From an uncultured Clostridia bacterium (GTDB taxonomy: Bacteria; Bacillota; Clostridia; Christensenellales; CAG-314): a DNA stretch of 29,995 bases. Positions 7,323 to 15,313 of this stretch are shown in pieces (the stretch's first letter is position 1; the number at the start of each line of letters is the position of its first letter). The DNA lies in contig CAKQXG010000011.1 of assembly GCA_934281515.1 (NCBI GenBank), positions 1-29,995 on the forward strand. Reading direction: 5' to 3'. A program made the translations under genes and the position numbers. The notes beneath the pieces were generated by a model that saw nothing but the letters and a program-made list of their open reading frames with translations, did not search any database and was not told the DNA's origin.

Positions 7323-9752
7323 ATGGACAAGATTGCTGTAGAAAAGAAATGGAACAAGCAGTGGAGCGAGCACCCCGTGTACAAGTTTGACGAAAACGAC
7401 GTCGCCAACAAGTACTACGTGTTGGAAATGTTCAGCTACCCCAGTGGCGCAAAGTTACACATCGGTCACTGGTATAATTACGGACTTACCGACAGTTTTG
7501 CAAGATACAAGATTATGAAGGGCAAAAACGTGTTTCAGCCTATGGGTTTCGACGCATTCGGTTTGCCTGCGGAAAACTACGCTATCAAGACCGGCGTACA
7601 TCCCGAGGACAGCACCCTGCACAACATCGCCGTGATGGAAGAGCAGCTTAAAAACATCGGCGCCATGTTCGATTGGGATCACGAGATCAAGACATGTCTG
7701 CCCGACTACTACAAGTGGACGCAGTGGATCTTCTGCCAGTTGTACAAGCATGGTCTTGCCTACCGCAAAAAAGCGCCTGTCAATTGGTGTCCGAGTTGCA
7801 ACACGGTGCTTGCCAACGAGCAGGTTGTGGACGGTCACTGCGAGCGTTGCGACAGTCAGGTTGTCAAGAAAGACCTTACGCAATGGTTCTTTAAGATTAC
7901 CGACTACGCCGAGGAGTTGCTCGGCGGTCTGGACAATCTCGATTGGCCGGAGAAAACCAAAGCAATGCAACGCAACTGGATAGGCAAGTCGGTCGGTGGC
8001 GAAATAGTATTTGATCTTGCCGACGGCAGTGGCAGTTTCAAGGTGTTTACCACACGTGCCGACACGTTGTTCGGCTGCACCTACGTGGTACTTGCGCCCG
8101 AGCATCCGCTTGTCAAACAAATCACCACGCCCGAACACGCCGACGAAGTACAAGCCTACTGCGACGAAGTTGCCAAGACCAACGAAATCGAACGTCTGTC
8201 TACCGCAAAGGAAAAGACGGGCGTATTTACCGGCGCATATGCCGTCAACCCCATCAACGGAGAAAAGGTGCAAGTGTGGATCGGCGACTATGTTCTTGCC
8301 AGCTATGGCACGGGCGCAGTGATGGGCGTACCTTCGCACGACGCACGCGACTACAAGTTTGCCGAGAAGCACGGACTGGAAATCAAGCGCGTAATCAAGG
8401 CGGCTACGCCCGATGTGGACGACAGTTTGCCTTTCTGTGATTACGGCGTGATGGTCAACAGCGGCGAATTTGACGGTATGACCAGTGAAGAAGGGCGTGT
8501 AAAGGTGGTGGAAAAGCTTGCCGAATCGGGCAAGGGCGAAATCAAAACCAACTACCGCTTGCGCGATTGGCTTGTGTCTCGTCAACGCTACTGGGGTGCG
8601 CCGATACCCATCATCTACTGTCCGCATTGCGGCGAGGTGTTGGACGAAAACTTGCCCGTCAAGTTGCCGTACGACGTAGAGTTTAAACCCGACGGCACCA
8701 GTCCGCTTGCAAAACATCACGACTTTATACACAATGTCAAGTGTCCCAAGTGCGGAGCCGACGCAACGCGCGATCCGGACACCCTTGACACATTTGTGTG
8801 CAGCAGTTGGTACTACCTGCGTTACCCCGACGCGCACAACGTTACAGAACCGTTTGACACCGATTGGATTGACAAAATGCTGCCCGTGGACAAGTATGTC
8901 GGCGGAGCGGAACACGCATGCATGCATTTGTTGTACGCACGCTTTATCACCAAGGCTTTGCGCGATATGGGCTACCTGCACTTTGACGAGCCGTTTAAGT
9001 CGCTTGTGCACCAAGGCGTTATTCTCGGACCCGACGGCAACCGTATGAGCAAGAGCCACGGTAACGTTGTTTCGCCCGACGAGTATGTCAACACTTACGG
9101 TGCAGATGTGTTCCGTTGCTACCTTGCGTTCGGTTTCAAGTACATCGAAGGCGGTCCGTGGTCGGACGACGGCATCAAGGCAATCAACAAGTGGCTTGAC
9201 CGTGTGGAACGCTACGTGTTGGCCGCCTACGGTGACTACCCGACAACAGACACCTACGCTCACGAAGAGAAGGAACTCAACCGCGCGCGTCACAACACTA
9301 TCAAAGCGGTGGACGCCGACTACAATGACTTCTCATTTAACACTGCCGTTGCACGCATGATGGAACTTGTCAACGCACTTGCCAAGTACGACCAACAAGC
9401 GGTCAAAAACAAACAATTGTACCGCGATGCCGTAGATGACTTGCTTAAATTGTTGTGTCCGCTTGCTCCGCACTTTGCCGAAGAGTTGTGGCAACAAACC
9501 GGTCACGAGGGTAGCATTGTCGTTTCGTCTTTCCCCGTGTACGACGAGGCTCACCTCAAAGCCGACGAAGTAGAGCTGTTGGTGCAGTTTAACTCTCGCC
9601 CCAAGACGCGTATAGTTGTCGACGCCGACTTGTCGGTTGCCGACATACAAGCTGCAGTGCTTGCCGACGCCAAGGTGCAAGAGTTGCTGGCAGGTCAACC
9701 CGTCAAAAAGGTAATCGTCATCCCCGGCAGATTGGTGAATGTTATTGTGTAG
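7323..9752 (+). CDS. leuS: Leucyl-tRNA synthetase
   Basis: A class Ia synthetase that charges tRNA-Leu with leucine in the cytoplasm. It has 809 residues, a normal bacterial length. The HIGH motif is exact (46-49, in KLHIGHWYNYG), and the KMSKS loop is RMSKS at 574-578. A zinc-ribbon insertion CPSC...CERC lies near 156-178 and a second CPHC...CPKC near 433-470. The CP1 editing domain spans roughly 225-415, with the threonine-rich patch in VFTTRADTLFG. The C-terminus ends in the usual KKVIVIPGRLVNVIV. The start at 7323 follows AAAGAGG; the upstream in-frame GTG at 7296 has no ribosome binding site. It is a single-gene unit with its own promoter. Clostridial leuS genes often carry a T-box, but none is convincing here. 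Confidence 0.98.
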   Translation: MDKIAVEKKWNKQWSEHPVYKFDENDVANKYYVLEMFSYPSGAKLHIGHWYNYGLTDSFARYKIMKGKNVFQPMGFDAFGLPAENYAIKTGVHPEDSTLHNIAVMEEQLKNIGAMFDWDHEIKTCLPDYYKWTQWIFCQLYKHGLAYRKKAPVNWCPSCNTVLANEQVVDGHCERCDSQVVKKDLTQWFFKITDYAEELLGGLDNLDWPEKTKAMQRNWIGKSVGGEIVFDLADGSGSFKVFTTRADTLFGCTYVVLAPEHPLVKQITTPEHADEVQAYCDEVAKTNEIERLSTAKEKTGVFTGAYAVNPINGEKVQVWIGDYVLASYGTGAVMGVPSHDARDYKFAEKHGLEIKRVIKAATPDVDDSLPFCDYGVMVNSGEFDGMTSEEGRVKVVEKLAESGKGEIKTNYRLRDWLVSRQRYWGAPIPIIYCPHCGEVLDENLPVKLPYDVEFKPDGTSPLAKHHDFIHNVKCPKCGADATRDPDTLDTFVCSSWYYLRYPDAHNVTEPFDTDWIDKMLPVDKYVGGAEHACMHLLYARFITKALRDMGYLHFDEPFKSLVHQGVILGPDGNRMSKSHGNVVSPDEYVNTYGADVFRCYLAFGFKYIEGGPWSDDGIKAINKWLDRVERYVLAAYGDYPTTDTYAHEEKELNRARHNTIKAVDADYNDFSFNTAVARMMELVNALAKYDQQAVKNKQLYRDAVDDLLKLLCPLAPHFAEELWQQTGHEGSIVVSSFPVYDEAHLKADEVELLVQFNSRPKTRIVVDADLSVADIQAAVLADAKVQELLAGQPVKKVIVIPGRLVNVIV

Positions 9753-9760
9753 AAATTTGC

Positions 9761-9800
9761 GGGGGAAGGAAAACTTTTTTCAAAAAGTTTTCCTTCCCCC
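9761..9800. repeat. Palindromic repeat / terminator-like hairpin after leuS
   Basis: A perfect 19-base inverted repeat: GGGGGAAGG...ACTTTTT (9761-9779) against AAAAAGT...CCTTCCCCC (9782-9800), with two central bases. It could end the leuS transcript, though there is no T-run after the stem. The core CTTTTTTCAAAAAG recurs at 9976-9989, so it is treated as a member of a palindromic repeat family. Confidence 0.75.
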
Positions 9801-9803
9801 GTA

Positions 9804-9841
9804 CCCCTATCCTTTCAAAAACTTTTGAGTAGGAGTAGGGG
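9804..9841. repeat. Second hairpin in leuS-cysK gap
   Basis: CCCCTA (9804-9809) pairs with TAGGGG (9836-9841), TCCT with AGGA, and the inner TCAAAA (9815-9820) with TTTTGA (9823-9828). It stacks directly after the first palindrome. Confidence 0.55.
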
Positions 9842-9962
9842 AAAGAATATTGGCAAGAAAAGGCGATTTTGGCTGTCAATGTCGCTAAATACCTGATACG
9901 TACTTGAAATTTTTTTACAAAACATGCGTAGCGTATCTTTACCCAAAGTTTTTATGGAGGGG

Positions 9963-10001
9963 TACGGGGAGGGGGCTTTTTTCAAAAAGTCCCTCCCCGT
10001 A
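9963..10001. repeat. Palindromic repeat just upstream of cysK
   Basis: TACGGGGAGGG (9963-9973) pairs with CCCTCCCCGTA (9991-10001), with inner CTTTTT/AAAAAG (9976-9981/9984-9989). It shares the 14-base core CTTTTTTCAAAAAG with the copy at 9761-9800. It ends 27 bases before the cysK ribosome binding site, so it could form a 5'-leader hairpin. Confidence 0.65.
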
Positions 10002-10040
10002 ACAATCAATCTCAAACAATCTCAAATAAGGAGAATTTTT

Positions 10041-10967
10041 ATGGATTCCAAAACTTTCTACGCCGCGGCGGAGCCGCTAGGCATCGGCAACACGCCGCTT
10101 ATTCCTTATGAAGAAGATTTGCCGGCGGACATCTTTGTCAAAAACGAGGCAATGAACGCCAGCGGCAGCGTCAAGGATCGGCCTGCGCTTGCCATGATTT
10201 TGCAAGCGGAAGAGCAGGGACTGTTGCACAAGGGCGACACCATTGTAGAAGCCACCAGCGGCAATATGGGCATTGCTCTTGCCTACATAGGGGCAAAGCG
10301 CGGTTACCGCGTGCTGCTTACCATGCCGGAAACAATGACTGTGGAACGTCGCCAACTGTTGCAAGGTCTTGGCGCACAGCTTGTGCTTACCGAAGGCGCG
10401 CTCGGCATGAAGGGCGCAATCGAACAAGCCACGTTGCTAGGTCAGCAAGACGGGCATTTGCTGATACGGCAGTTTGAAAACTCGGCAAACGTTCTTGCGC
10501 ACTACCTGTCCACTGCCGAAGAAATCGCCAAGCAAACAGACAAAGTCGACGTGTTTGTTGCAGGCGTAGGTACGGGCGGCACGCTTATCGGCACGGGACG
10601 GAGGCTTAAAGAGTTGTTCCCCGACGTCAAGGTTGTTGCGGTGGAGCCTGCCGGCAGTCCTGCAATCACCCAAGGCCACGGCGGCAAGCACGCTATCCAA
10701 GGTATCGGCGCAGGTTTTGTCACCAAGCTGTACGACAGCAGCGTTGTCGACCAAGTGCAGACGGTCAGCGATGAGGAAGCACTGGATATGTTTTATATGC
10801 TCAACCTCAAGTTGGGGTATTGCTGCGGCATTTCGTCGGCGGCAAATATAGTTGCGGCGACTCGCTACGCCAACGATCCTTCCTACAAGGGTGCAAACAT
10901 CGTGACGTTGTTCCCCGACGGCGACGATCGCTACGTAACGATGCTCAAAAACGCTCCGAAGAAATAG
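10041..10967 (+). CDS. cysK: Cysteine synthase (O-acetylserine sulfhydrylase)
   Basis: A 308-residue PLP enzyme that makes cysteine from O-acetylserine and sulfide in the cytoplasm. The PLP lysine is Lys45 in NASGSVKDRPA. Other family marks are EATSGNMGIALAY (substrate loop; most CysK have TSGNTG), GVGTGGTLIGTGR (phosphate-binding glycine loop), IQGIGAGFV and CGISSAANI (usually GISSGA). ATG at 10041 is chosen because AAGGAG lies at 10028-10033; a longer frame reaches back to 9924 but runs through the palindromic repeat. The length matches CysK/CysM. CysM or a related beta-synthase cannot be excluded from motifs alone. It is flanked on both sides by related palindromes. Confidence 0.92.
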   Translation: MDSKTFYAAAEPLGIGNTPLIPYEEDLPADIFVKNEAMNASGSVKDRPALAMILQAEEQGLLHKGDTIVEATSGNMGIALAYIGAKRGYRVLLTMPETMTVERRQLLQGLGAQLVLTEGALGMKGAIEQATLLGQQDGHLLIRQFENSANVLAHYLSTAEEIAKQTDKVDVFVAGVGTGGTLIGTGRRLKELFPDVKVVAVEPAGSPAITQGHGGKHAIQGIGAGFVTKLYDSSVVDQVQTVSDEEALDMFYMLNLKLGYCCGISSAANIVAATRYANDPSYKGANIVTLFPDGDDRYVTMLKNAPKK

Positions 10968-10986
10968 TTTAATAGAAATAGTTTTG

Positions 10987-11022
10987 CGGGGAGAGCCGTT
11001 TGGTCGAAAAAGGTTCTCCCCG
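10987..11022. repeat. Palindromic repeat / terminator-like hairpin after cysK
   Basis: CGGGGAGAGCC (10987-10997) pairs with GGTTCTCCCCG (11012-11022), eleven pairs with one G-T wobble, around a 14-base loop. The CTCCCCGTACC edge matches other copies in the leuS-cysK region. It probably also ends the cysK transcript, although no long T-run follows. Confidence 0.55.
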
Positions 11023-11155
11023 TACCATTTCCGTTATTCTCTTTGTACTTTGCATGATTTTTTTTTGCTTTCTTTGCAATAAAATCCTTTACTTATTTAT
11101 TATCTATACAGAAAACATCAATTTGTCTATTTTCTTTCGATTTTGCGGTTTGCCA

Positions 11156-11184
11156 TTGACAGCGCGACAAAAATGTTGTACAAT
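11156..11184 (+). promoter_or_regulatory. Consensus sigma-A promoter
   Basis: TTGACA (11156-11161), 17-base spacer, TACAAT (11179-11184), 30 bases before the small lipoprotein's start codon. Confidence 0.8.
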
Positions 11185-11214
11185 AGTATCACCATTTCGG
11201 GAGGAAAAGAAACT

Positions 11215-11610
11215 ATGAAAAAATTTGTTAAAGTTGCAGCAGTCGTGCTTGTTGCAGTTATGTCTCTTGCTTTGTTTGTGGCATGCGCACCCAACGCCGA
11301 TCCTGCCAAAGCAGAAGCCGCATTGAAGAAAAACGGATACACCGTACTTAATGTTCCCAGCGTCAAGCATACCGGCGGATTGCAAAACACCGTTACCGGT
11401 ACCAAGACCGACAAGGACAAGGACGGCAATACTACCGTTCAACACGTAACCGTTTTCTACTACGACACTGTTGACAATGCCAAGGCCGCATATCAGACCT
11501 TGAAGAGCGACAGCGACAAGGAAAAGGGCGACAACACCGATTGGACGTTTGCTCAATCCGGCAAAATCGTGTACTTCGGCACCAAGGCCGCAATCAACGC
11601 TGCAAAATAA
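11215..11610 (+). CDS. Small hypothetical lipoprotein
   Basis: A 131-residue lipoprotein with a signal peptide ending LFVAC (lipidated Cys24). The mature part starts APNADPAKAEAALKKNGY, contains a Lys/Asp-rich hydrophilic stretch (KTDKDKDG) and ends IVYFGTKAAINAAK. The pattern (AEAALKKNGY..., FYYDTVDNAKAAYQTLK) looks like a small alpha/beta domain of unknown function common in clostridial lipoproteins. GGGAGG lies before the ATG at 11215; an earlier in-frame start at 11143 would overlap the promoter and is rejected. It has its own promoter and is followed by a long hairpin. Confidence 0.75.
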   Translation: MKKFVKVAAVVLVAVMSLALFVACAPNADPAKAEAALKKNGYTVLNVPSVKHTGGLQNTVTGTKTDKDKDGNTTVQHVTVFYYDTVDNAKAAYQTLKSDSDKEKGDNTDWTFAQSGKIVYFGTKAAINAAK

Positions 11611-11636
11611 GCTGACAAATAAAACATGGTACAAGA

Positions 11637-11672
11637 CAAAAGAAATTTCGCCAATTGACGGAATTTCTTTTG
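11637..11672. terminator. Terminator-like hairpin
   Basis: CAAAAGAAATTTCGCC (11637-11652) and GACGGAATTTCTTTTG (11657-11672) match at 14 of 16 positions, with loop AATT. The right arm is T-rich, and it could act in either direction. Confidence 0.6.
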
Positions 11673-11757
11673 CATATACGACACTTTTTGTCACAGCTGT
11701 GTCGGTCTACAGATATGACGTAGCTGTACAATAGTAAATATCACGGAGGAATTGAAA

Positions 11758-12324
11758 ATGGCAAGAAGAAAGAAAGTAAAAGGCGTAGGCTTTATCTGCC
11801 TGCTGGCGTTTGCGGTTATGTGCGTGTTGACGGTGCTCAACTTCGCTCTGCCCCTTCTCAGCAGCACCACAAAGGGCGAAGTCGCAGGTATAGGCAGTTC
11901 GTCGGACAAGAACTATGGTTTGTTTGACTTGCTTGACGGTATGTCCGACAAGAGCTTGTCTGACAAAACCGATGGCGGCAAAGCCGCAAGCGTATTCTTT
12001 ACCGATGACGAAAAGACGCAAGCCAAGTGGTTTACCGTTTTGTCGCTTATCACGGCAATTGTAGGTTGTATCGGTATCGTTGTAGCCGTTGTCGGCATTG
12101 TTATGCCCAAGTTTGGCGGATACGTCAAGTACGTCGGCGCATTGCTTGCACTGCTTGCAATCGTAACCTTTATTTTTGCGATTGTTTGCACCAACGTATA
12201 CAGCAGTTCTACCGACGTAATCGTTGCAAGCGGCTCTTTCGCTGTCAAGCTTGCGGTAGGCTCCATTCTGAGTCTTATCGGCGGTCTCGGCGCAGCGGTA
12301 GTGCCGTTCGTGCTTAAAAAATAA
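11758..12324 (+). CDS. Four-helix membrane protein of unknown function
   Basis: A 188-residue membrane protein. It has a basic N-terminus (MARRKKVKG), helix 1 at about 11-32, a polar loop with Ser/Asp/Lys (about 35-88), then three helices at about 90-116, 121-146 and 160-185, ending VPFVLKK. No enzymatic motif is visible. GGAGG at 11745-11749 is 8 bases before ATG 11758; the TTG at 11752 is too close. A good terminator follows. The small lipoprotein lies just upstream, but a hairpin separates them. Confidence 0.7.
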   Translation: MARRKKVKGVGFICLLAFAVMCVLTVLNFALPLLSSTTKGEVAGIGSSSDKNYGLFDLLDGMSDKSLSDKTDGGKAASVFFTDDEKTQAKWFTVLSLITAIVGCIGIVVAVVGIVMPKFGGYVKYVGALLALLAIVTFIFAIVCTNVYSSSTDVIVASGSFAVKLAVGSILSLIGGLGAAVVPFVLKK

Positions 12325-12352
12325 TTGTCAGATACATACGTATCAATTTTTT

Positions 12353-12384
12353 AGCGACGTTTTCGACAAAACGTCGCTTTTTTT
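12353..12384 (+). terminator. Strong Rho-independent terminator
   Basis: AGCGACGTTTT (12353-12363) pairs perfectly with AAAACGTCGCT (12368-12378) around CGAC, followed by TTTTTT. Confidence 0.9.
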
Positions 12385-12527
12385 GCACGTTTTTAATTGC
12401 TTTGCCGAGTTGACTTCAAACGCAAAACTTTAAACTGATTTTTCATTTTACCACATTTCTGCTTGTAAATGTGCTATACTGTATCACGACAACAAGCGGT
12501 GATGTTTTGCCGCACAAAGGAGCTACT

Positions 12528-14315
12528 ATGGCACAAGTTTCCGCAAAGCAATTGTCCGCAGAGGACAGGGTATTTAACCGCAACAAATGGTTGTTCAGCG
12601 TGTCGGGCATCGGGCGCGACATGTCCTACCAACTGATCGGGTCGTTTTTGCTGACTTACATACAATTCGGCGTAAGCATGACGGCAGTGCAGTTTTTTAC
12701 GATCAGCATGCTTATCGGCGTTATCGGGCGCATTTGGGACGCAGTTAACGACCCGTTGATGGGTGCAATTATCGAAGGTACTCACATGAAGATGGGCAAG
12801 TTCCGTCCGTGGATACTTATCGGGGCGCTGTGTACCGGCGCATGTATCTTGTTGATGTTCAATCTGCCGCAAACCCTTACCGGTTGGGCATTTGTCGCAG
12901 TGATGGGCGTGCTGTATCTGCTGTGGGAAAGTTCGTTTACCATGAACGACATCGGCTATTGGTCTATGCTCGCCAGTCTGTCCAGCAAAAAGGAACAACG
13001 CAACTCCGCAACCATGCTTACGGTAGTGTTTGCAGGTATCGGTGCATTTGTAGCGCAAGGCTTGGTAATTTTGCTGACGACAGGAGACGTGCGCAACGGC
13101 TATTCGCTAGTCAGTATCATCATTGTGGCTGTGTTTGTCATTATGCAAGTGGGTATGTCGTTGCTTATCAGGGAACGTCCGCGCAATGAGATGGAGGTCA
13201 ACGAAAAAATCTCCGTCAAACGCATGTGGCAAACTATCAAAAGCAACGATCAGGTGCTGTGGATGACATTAAGTATGTTGTTTTACAGCGTGGGTAGCAG
13301 TCTGCTTGTTGCCCTTGCCTACAATCTGTACTATCTCGAAATAGGCTACAACAGCGACAGTTTCTTGTTTATCGTGGTGTTCGGCGTTGTCAATGTAGGC
13401 GTTCAGGTGTTTTATCCGTGGCTTGCCAAACGTCTCGGACGACGTAAACTGCAAAAATGGGCAACCATTGCCGCATGCGCTGGCTATCTCGGTATAGCAT
13501 TGCTCGGGTGGTGGAGTTTTCTGCCGTTTAACCTTATCACTTTGTCTGTCTGCGGCGTGTTTGTCTTTGCCGGGCAGGCGTTGTTCTACATGGCAAGCAT
13601 CATCAACATGACAAACTGCGTGGAGTACAACGAGTACAAAAACGGCGAACGCAACGAAGCGGTTGTGTCCACCTTGCGCCCCTTTATGGCAAAAATGGCA
13701 GACGCGCTTAAGATGGCGTTTACCACAATCGTGCTTATTATATCGGGCATATATATGCTCAGCCAAAACATATCCGCAATAGAAGTGCAAAAGAAGTTTT
13801 TCGACAGCGCCTCTGCGGAAAACAAGGTCAGGTACGTGGCGGCGTTACAAGAAGTGTATGCCGACTACATTGCTCAGATCGACGGCAAAACCGAGGCGGA
13901 AATTACCGACATCAACAAACATTTCGATAAACTGCTCGAGCAAGGCGAGCTTGCCGACTACCAACTTACTGCCGCGTATCTCAAGGGCGTTGCGTCACTG
14001 TGCGTTGACATCGACGGCGACGGCACCGCCGAGCAGTACACCCTTGCCGACGTGGACAGTACTGCTCTTACCGCCGCAACAAAAGTGTTGATCTACGACA
14101 GCAACGTCAATGTTGCAGACAGGCAATTCCGCGACAATCGCACGCTTGGCATGCGCCTGTGGTTACGTGCGGCAGTATCCGTCGTGCCAGCAGGACTTAT
14201 GCTTGTCGCATTGTTGATACAAAACAAAAAATTTGTCATTGACGAAACCTACTACGACATGATGCTTGCCGAAATCGACAAACGCCACGCTGCCCCGACC
14301 GGTCAGACCGAGTAG
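12528..14315 (+). CDS. GPH-family (MelB-like) sugar:cation symporter with loop insertion
   Basis: A 595-residue major-facilitator transporter of the glycoside-pentoside-hexuronide:cation symporter family. The family signature is clear: RIWDAVNDPLMGAIIEGT (Asp71 and Asp75 at the cation site), then KMGKFRPWIL. About twelve helices are predicted. The usual family length is about 450-500; the extra length is mostly an insertion at about 412-535, before the last helix. It is hydrophilic, probably helical (EVYADYIAQIDGKTEAEI), and contains DIDGDGTAE with Asp494, 496 and 498, an EF-hand/dockerin-like calcium-loop pattern. AAAGGAG lies just before ATG 12528; a weak TATACT is at 12475-12480. It probably imports an oligosaccharide or glycoside. 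The two-component pair lies downstream after a terminator. Confidence 0.88.
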   Translation: MAQVSAKQLSAEDRVFNRNKWLFSVSGIGRDMSYQLIGSFLLTYIQFGVSMTAVQFFTISMLIGVIGRIWDAVNDPLMGAIIEGTHMKMGKFRPWILIGALCTGACILLMFNLPQTLTGWAFVAVMGVLYLLWESSFTMNDIGYWSMLASLSSKKEQRNSATMLTVVFAGIGAFVAQGLVILLTTGDVRNGYSLVSIIIVAVFVIMQVGMSLLIRERPRNEMEVNEKISVKRMWQTIKSNDQVLWMTLSMLFYSVGSSLLVALAYNLYYLEIGYNSDSFLFIVVFGVVNVGVQVFYPWLAKRLGRRKLQKWATIAACAGYLGIALLGWWSFLPFNLITLSVCGVFVFAGQALFYMASIINMTNCVEYNEYKNGERNEAVVSTLRPFMAKMADALKMAFTTIVLIISGIYMLSQNISAIEVQKKFFDSASAENKVRYVAALQEVYADYIAQIDGKTEAEITDINKHFDKLLEQGELADYQLTAAYLKGVASLCVDIDGDGTAEQYTLADVDSTALTAATKVLIYDSNVNVADRQFRDNRTLGMRLWLRAAVSVVPAGLMLVALLIQNKKFVIDETYYDMMLAEIDKRHAAPTGQTE

Positions 14316-14357
14316 GCATCCGACGTACTGTCACAAAATTTTATATACGTATACGTT

Positions 14358-14409
14358 TTTCGCTCGTTTTACGGTTGCTTGTGCTGCTGTAAGACGGGCG
14401 AAATTTTTG
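14358..14409 (+). terminator. Rho-independent terminator after symporter
   Basis: TTTCGCTCGTTTTAC (14358-14372) pairs with GTAAGACGGGCGAAA (14389-14403), fifteen pairs including two G-T wobbles, with a 16-base loop and a following T-run. Confidence 0.75.
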
Positions 14410-14486
14410 TTTGCAATGTTATTTTTGCGGCGCATTTGCTCAAACTTTACACACAAATTTGCTTTGGAAAAAATTTTTAAAAACTA

Positions 14487-14516
14487 TTGACAACTACCGT
14501 TTTAAGGTGCTACCCT
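14487..14516 (+). promoter_or_regulatory. Candidate promoter of two-component operon
   Basis: TTGACA (14487-14492) with TACCCT (14511-14516) after 18 bases. The -35 is perfect and the -10 poor, as often seen at activator-dependent promoters. Confidence 0.45.
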
Positions 14517-14537
14517 AAAAAATAATAGGGATTTTTT
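14513..14537 (+). terminator. Weak terminator-like hairpin in response-regulator leader
   Basis: CCCTA (14513-14517) pairs with TAGGG (14526-14530) and is followed by ATTTTTT. The stem is short; it could attenuate the regulator transcript or be chance. Confidence 0.3.
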
Positions 14538-14590
14538 GCCAATGTCGGCGCCGCAAAGTCGGTTGTCGGCAACACCCGGACGGAGAAAAA

Positions 14591-15313
14591 ATGAGAAACA
14601 TTGCAATCATCGAAGACAACCCTACTGCGCAAAGACAGCTCAAAGAATATCTTGCACGCTATGGCGCCGACAAAGGCGAGCAGTTTGCCTGCTACACATT
14701 CGGTTCGGCGGAGCAATTCCTTACCGACTACCGCCCCGACTACGACATAGTGTTTATGGACATCGAGTTGCCTGGCATGGACGGCATGGAAGCGGCTCGC
14801 CGTCTGCGCGATATCGACGGCGATATCGTGCTTGTGTTCGTTACCAACATGGCGCAATTTGCCGTTGGCGGCTACGAGGTCGGCGCATTCGACTTTATTC
14901 TTAAGCCGCTGACTTACAGCAGTTTTTTCCTTAAGTTTACGCGCATTATGCAACGCGTACAAAGCACCGACGAGGCTCCGATAATCGTGCGCGGCAAACA
15001 GTACATCAAAAAGATATTTGCCGCAAGCATCTTGTACGTGGAGATCGCCGACCACAACGTGGTGTACCACACGGCAAGCGGCAACGTCGAAACACGCGGT
15101 ACCATGCGTGCCGTCGAAGAACAACTAAAAGGGCGCAACTTTGCTTTGTGCAACCAGTGCTATCTTGTCAATCTGCGCTACGTCGGCGAAATCCGCGACA
15201 ATTCCGTCAAGGTCGGTACCGACTGGCTTGCAATCAGCCGCCCCAAAAAGAAGTCTTTCCTGCAAGCCGTCAACGACTACTACACGTCGGGCGGCAAAGG
15301 CGGTGTCAAATGA
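14591..15313 (+). CDS. LytTR-type response regulator
   Basis: A 240-residue transcription factor of the AgrA/LytR type. The receiver domain (about 1-120) has acidic residues in IIEDN, phospho-acceptor Asp57 in VFMDIELPGMDG, the Thr in VFVTNM and Lys in ILKPLTY. The LytTR DNA-binding domain spans about 130-235 (LYVEIADHNVVYHTASG, FALCNQCYLVNLRYVGEI, LAISRPKKKSF). ACGGAG precedes the ATG. The stop overlaps the kinase start in ATGA, so the two are translationally coupled. It should bind direct repeats in promoters of its targets; none was confidently recognised here. Position between the symporter and the glycan lipoprotein suggests, but does not show, control of those genes. Confidence 0.93.
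   Translation: MRNIAIIEDNPTAQRQLKEYLARYGADKGEQFACYTFGSAEQFLTDYRPDYDIVFMDIELPGMDGMEAARRLRDIDGDIVLVFVTNMAQFAVGGYEVGAFDFILKPLTYSSFFLKFTRIMQRVQSTDEAPIIVRGKQYIKKIFAASILYVEIADHNVVYHTASGNVETRGTMRAVEEQLKGRNFALCNQCYLVNLRYVGEIRDNSVKVGTDWLAISRPKKKSFLQAVNDYYTSGGKGGVK

Noticed and set aside
7455..9293. 612-codon minus-strand frame across leuS
   Set aside because: It is the antisense shadow of a clear leuS gene with biased codons; the translation is low-complexity and matches nothing.
9924..10040. N-terminal extension of CysK
   Set aside because: It would translate the palindromic repeat; the real start has AAGGAG and gives the normal family length.
14487..14590. LytTR binding repeats at the regulator's own promoter
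   Set aside because: One ACCGTT half-site is present, but no second copy at the expected spacing of 12-13 bases was found.
15148..15309. N-terminal extension of the histidine kinase
   Set aside because: It lies inside the response regulator and reads as Arg-rich shadow; the ATGA overlap start is typical.
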